From NCBI GenBank assembly GCA_036272815.1, contig DATAYA010000196.1:1-12262 (forward strand): a DNA stretch of 12,262 nt, written 5' to 3'. Positions within the stretch are counted from its first letter, which is position 1; each line of letters begins with the position of its first letter. The notes below the pieces were generated by a model. It was not told where the DNA came from, did not search any database, and saw only the letters and a list, made by a program, of their open reading frames with translations. This document shows positions 11,845 to 12,262 of this stretch, in pieces. This DNA is from DATAYA01 sp036272815. Its GTDB lineage: Bacteria; Pseudomonadota; Alphaproteobacteria; Acetobacterales; Acetobacteraceae. Both the position numbers and the translations under genes were made by a program.

Positions 11845-12262
11845 TTGCGCATCCTGTTCCTCGGCGACATCGTCGGCCGCTCCGGTCGCGAGGCGGTCGT
11901 CGCCGCCCTGCCGGGCCTGCGGGCGCGGCTGCGGATCGACCTCGCTCTGGTGAACGCGGAGAACGCCAGCCACGGCTTCGGCCTGACGCCGGACATCGGC
12001 GCGGCGCTGTTCGCTGCCGGCGCCGACGCGCTCACCCTCGGCAACCACGCCTGGGACCGCCGCGAGGTGATCCCCTATATCGAGCAGGAGCGCCGGCTGA
12101 TCCGCCCGCTCAACTTCCCGCCCGGCACGCCGGGGGCCGGATCGGTGCTGTCGACACTCCCGGACGGGCGCCGGGCGCTCATCATCAACGCGATGGGCCG
12201 GCTGTTCATGGACGCGCTCGACGACCCGTTCCGCGGCACGGCCGAGCTGCTGGCGCGGCACC
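11845..12262 (+). CDS. YmdB-family metallophosphoesterase, partial (runs off right edge)
   Basis: The first 139 residues of a TIGR00282/YmdB-type calcineurin-like phosphoesterase. Bacillus YmdB hydrolyses 2',3'-cyclic nucleotides and affects biofilm formation; the role in alphaproteobacteria is not established. The TTG at 11845 is used, 5 bases after the cyclo-ligase stop, with GGAG (11831-11834) 10 bases upstream. Metal-site motifs are clear: GDIVGRSGR (7-15), LVNAENASHGFGLT (35-48) and LGNHAWDRRE (65-74). The start MRILFLGDIVG is the family's usual one. The C-terminal half, with the remaining metal-binding histidines, is outside the window. The location after 6S RNA and the cyclo-ligase is standard for alphaproteobacteria. 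Confidence 0.92.
   Translation, partial: MRILFLGDIVGRSGREAVVAALPGLRARLRIDLALVNAENASHGFGLTPDIGAALFAAGADALTLGNHAWDRREVIPYIEQERRLIRPLNFPPGTPGAGSVLSTLPDGRRALIINAMGRLFMDALDDPFRGTAELLARH

Overview
The window is about 12.3 kb of GC-rich DNA and looks like chromosome from an alphaproteobacterium, most likely Rhodospirillales/Acetobacteraceae. The evidence is the codon bias, frequent GTG/TTG starts, and the order zapA - 6S RNA - 5-formyltetrahydrofolate cyclo-ligase - YmdB-type phosphoesterase, which is typical of alphaproteobacteria. Most of the content is housekeeping. I see no CRISPR array, tRNA, rRNA, insertion sequence, phage gene or obvious defence system. This placement rests on recognition by eye, not on a database search.

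Layout. (a) 1-1178, minus strand: the end of an RND efflux operon, with an MdtA-type periplasmic adaptor overlapping by 4 bases (GTGA) the first 15 codons of an RND permease that runs off the left edge. (b) 1179-1453: a divergent control region with two short perfect palindromes. (c) 1454-4949, plus strand: a two-gene glycan unit. It encodes an asparagine-synthase-type amidotransferase resembling the exosortase-A-associated EPS amidotransferases, and a Wzx/MOP-family polysaccharide flippase. (d) 5079-6034, minus strand: a family 2 glycosyltransferase broken by one apparent single-base deletion, with clearly lower GC than its neighbours. (e) 6136-7527, minus strand: an iron-sulfur L-serine ammonia-lyase (SdaA). 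(f) 7683-8465, plus strand: an exported DUF4142 protein with a dyad-symmetric element just upstream.

(g) 8470-10473, minus strand: a compact operon of a small unnamed protein, class I fructose-bisphosphate aldolase and thiamine-phosphate synthase. The thiE start (TTG) overlaps the fba stop. (h) 10537-12262, plus strand: a small DUF4164-like coiled-coil protein, zapA (TTG start with a strong Shine-Dalgarno), the 6S RNA gene, 5-formyltetrahydrofolate cyclo-ligase and the start of a YmdB-family metallophosphoesterase that runs off the right edge.

How the parts work together: region (c)+(d) would build and export a lipid-linked glycan, but the glycosyltransferase may be decaying. Regions (g) and (h) share a divergent promoter region of 63 bases carrying three copies of the CTTGA/TCAAG element, and join central carbon metabolism, cell division and the growth-phase RNA regulator. 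The observations most worth checking are the frameshifted low-GC glycosyltransferase, the overlap of 6S RNA with possible cyclo-ligase starts, the 10-base palindromic word shared by two intergenic regions, and the perfect hairpins at 8477-8502 and 10755-10775. I found no convincing undescribed multi-gene system.
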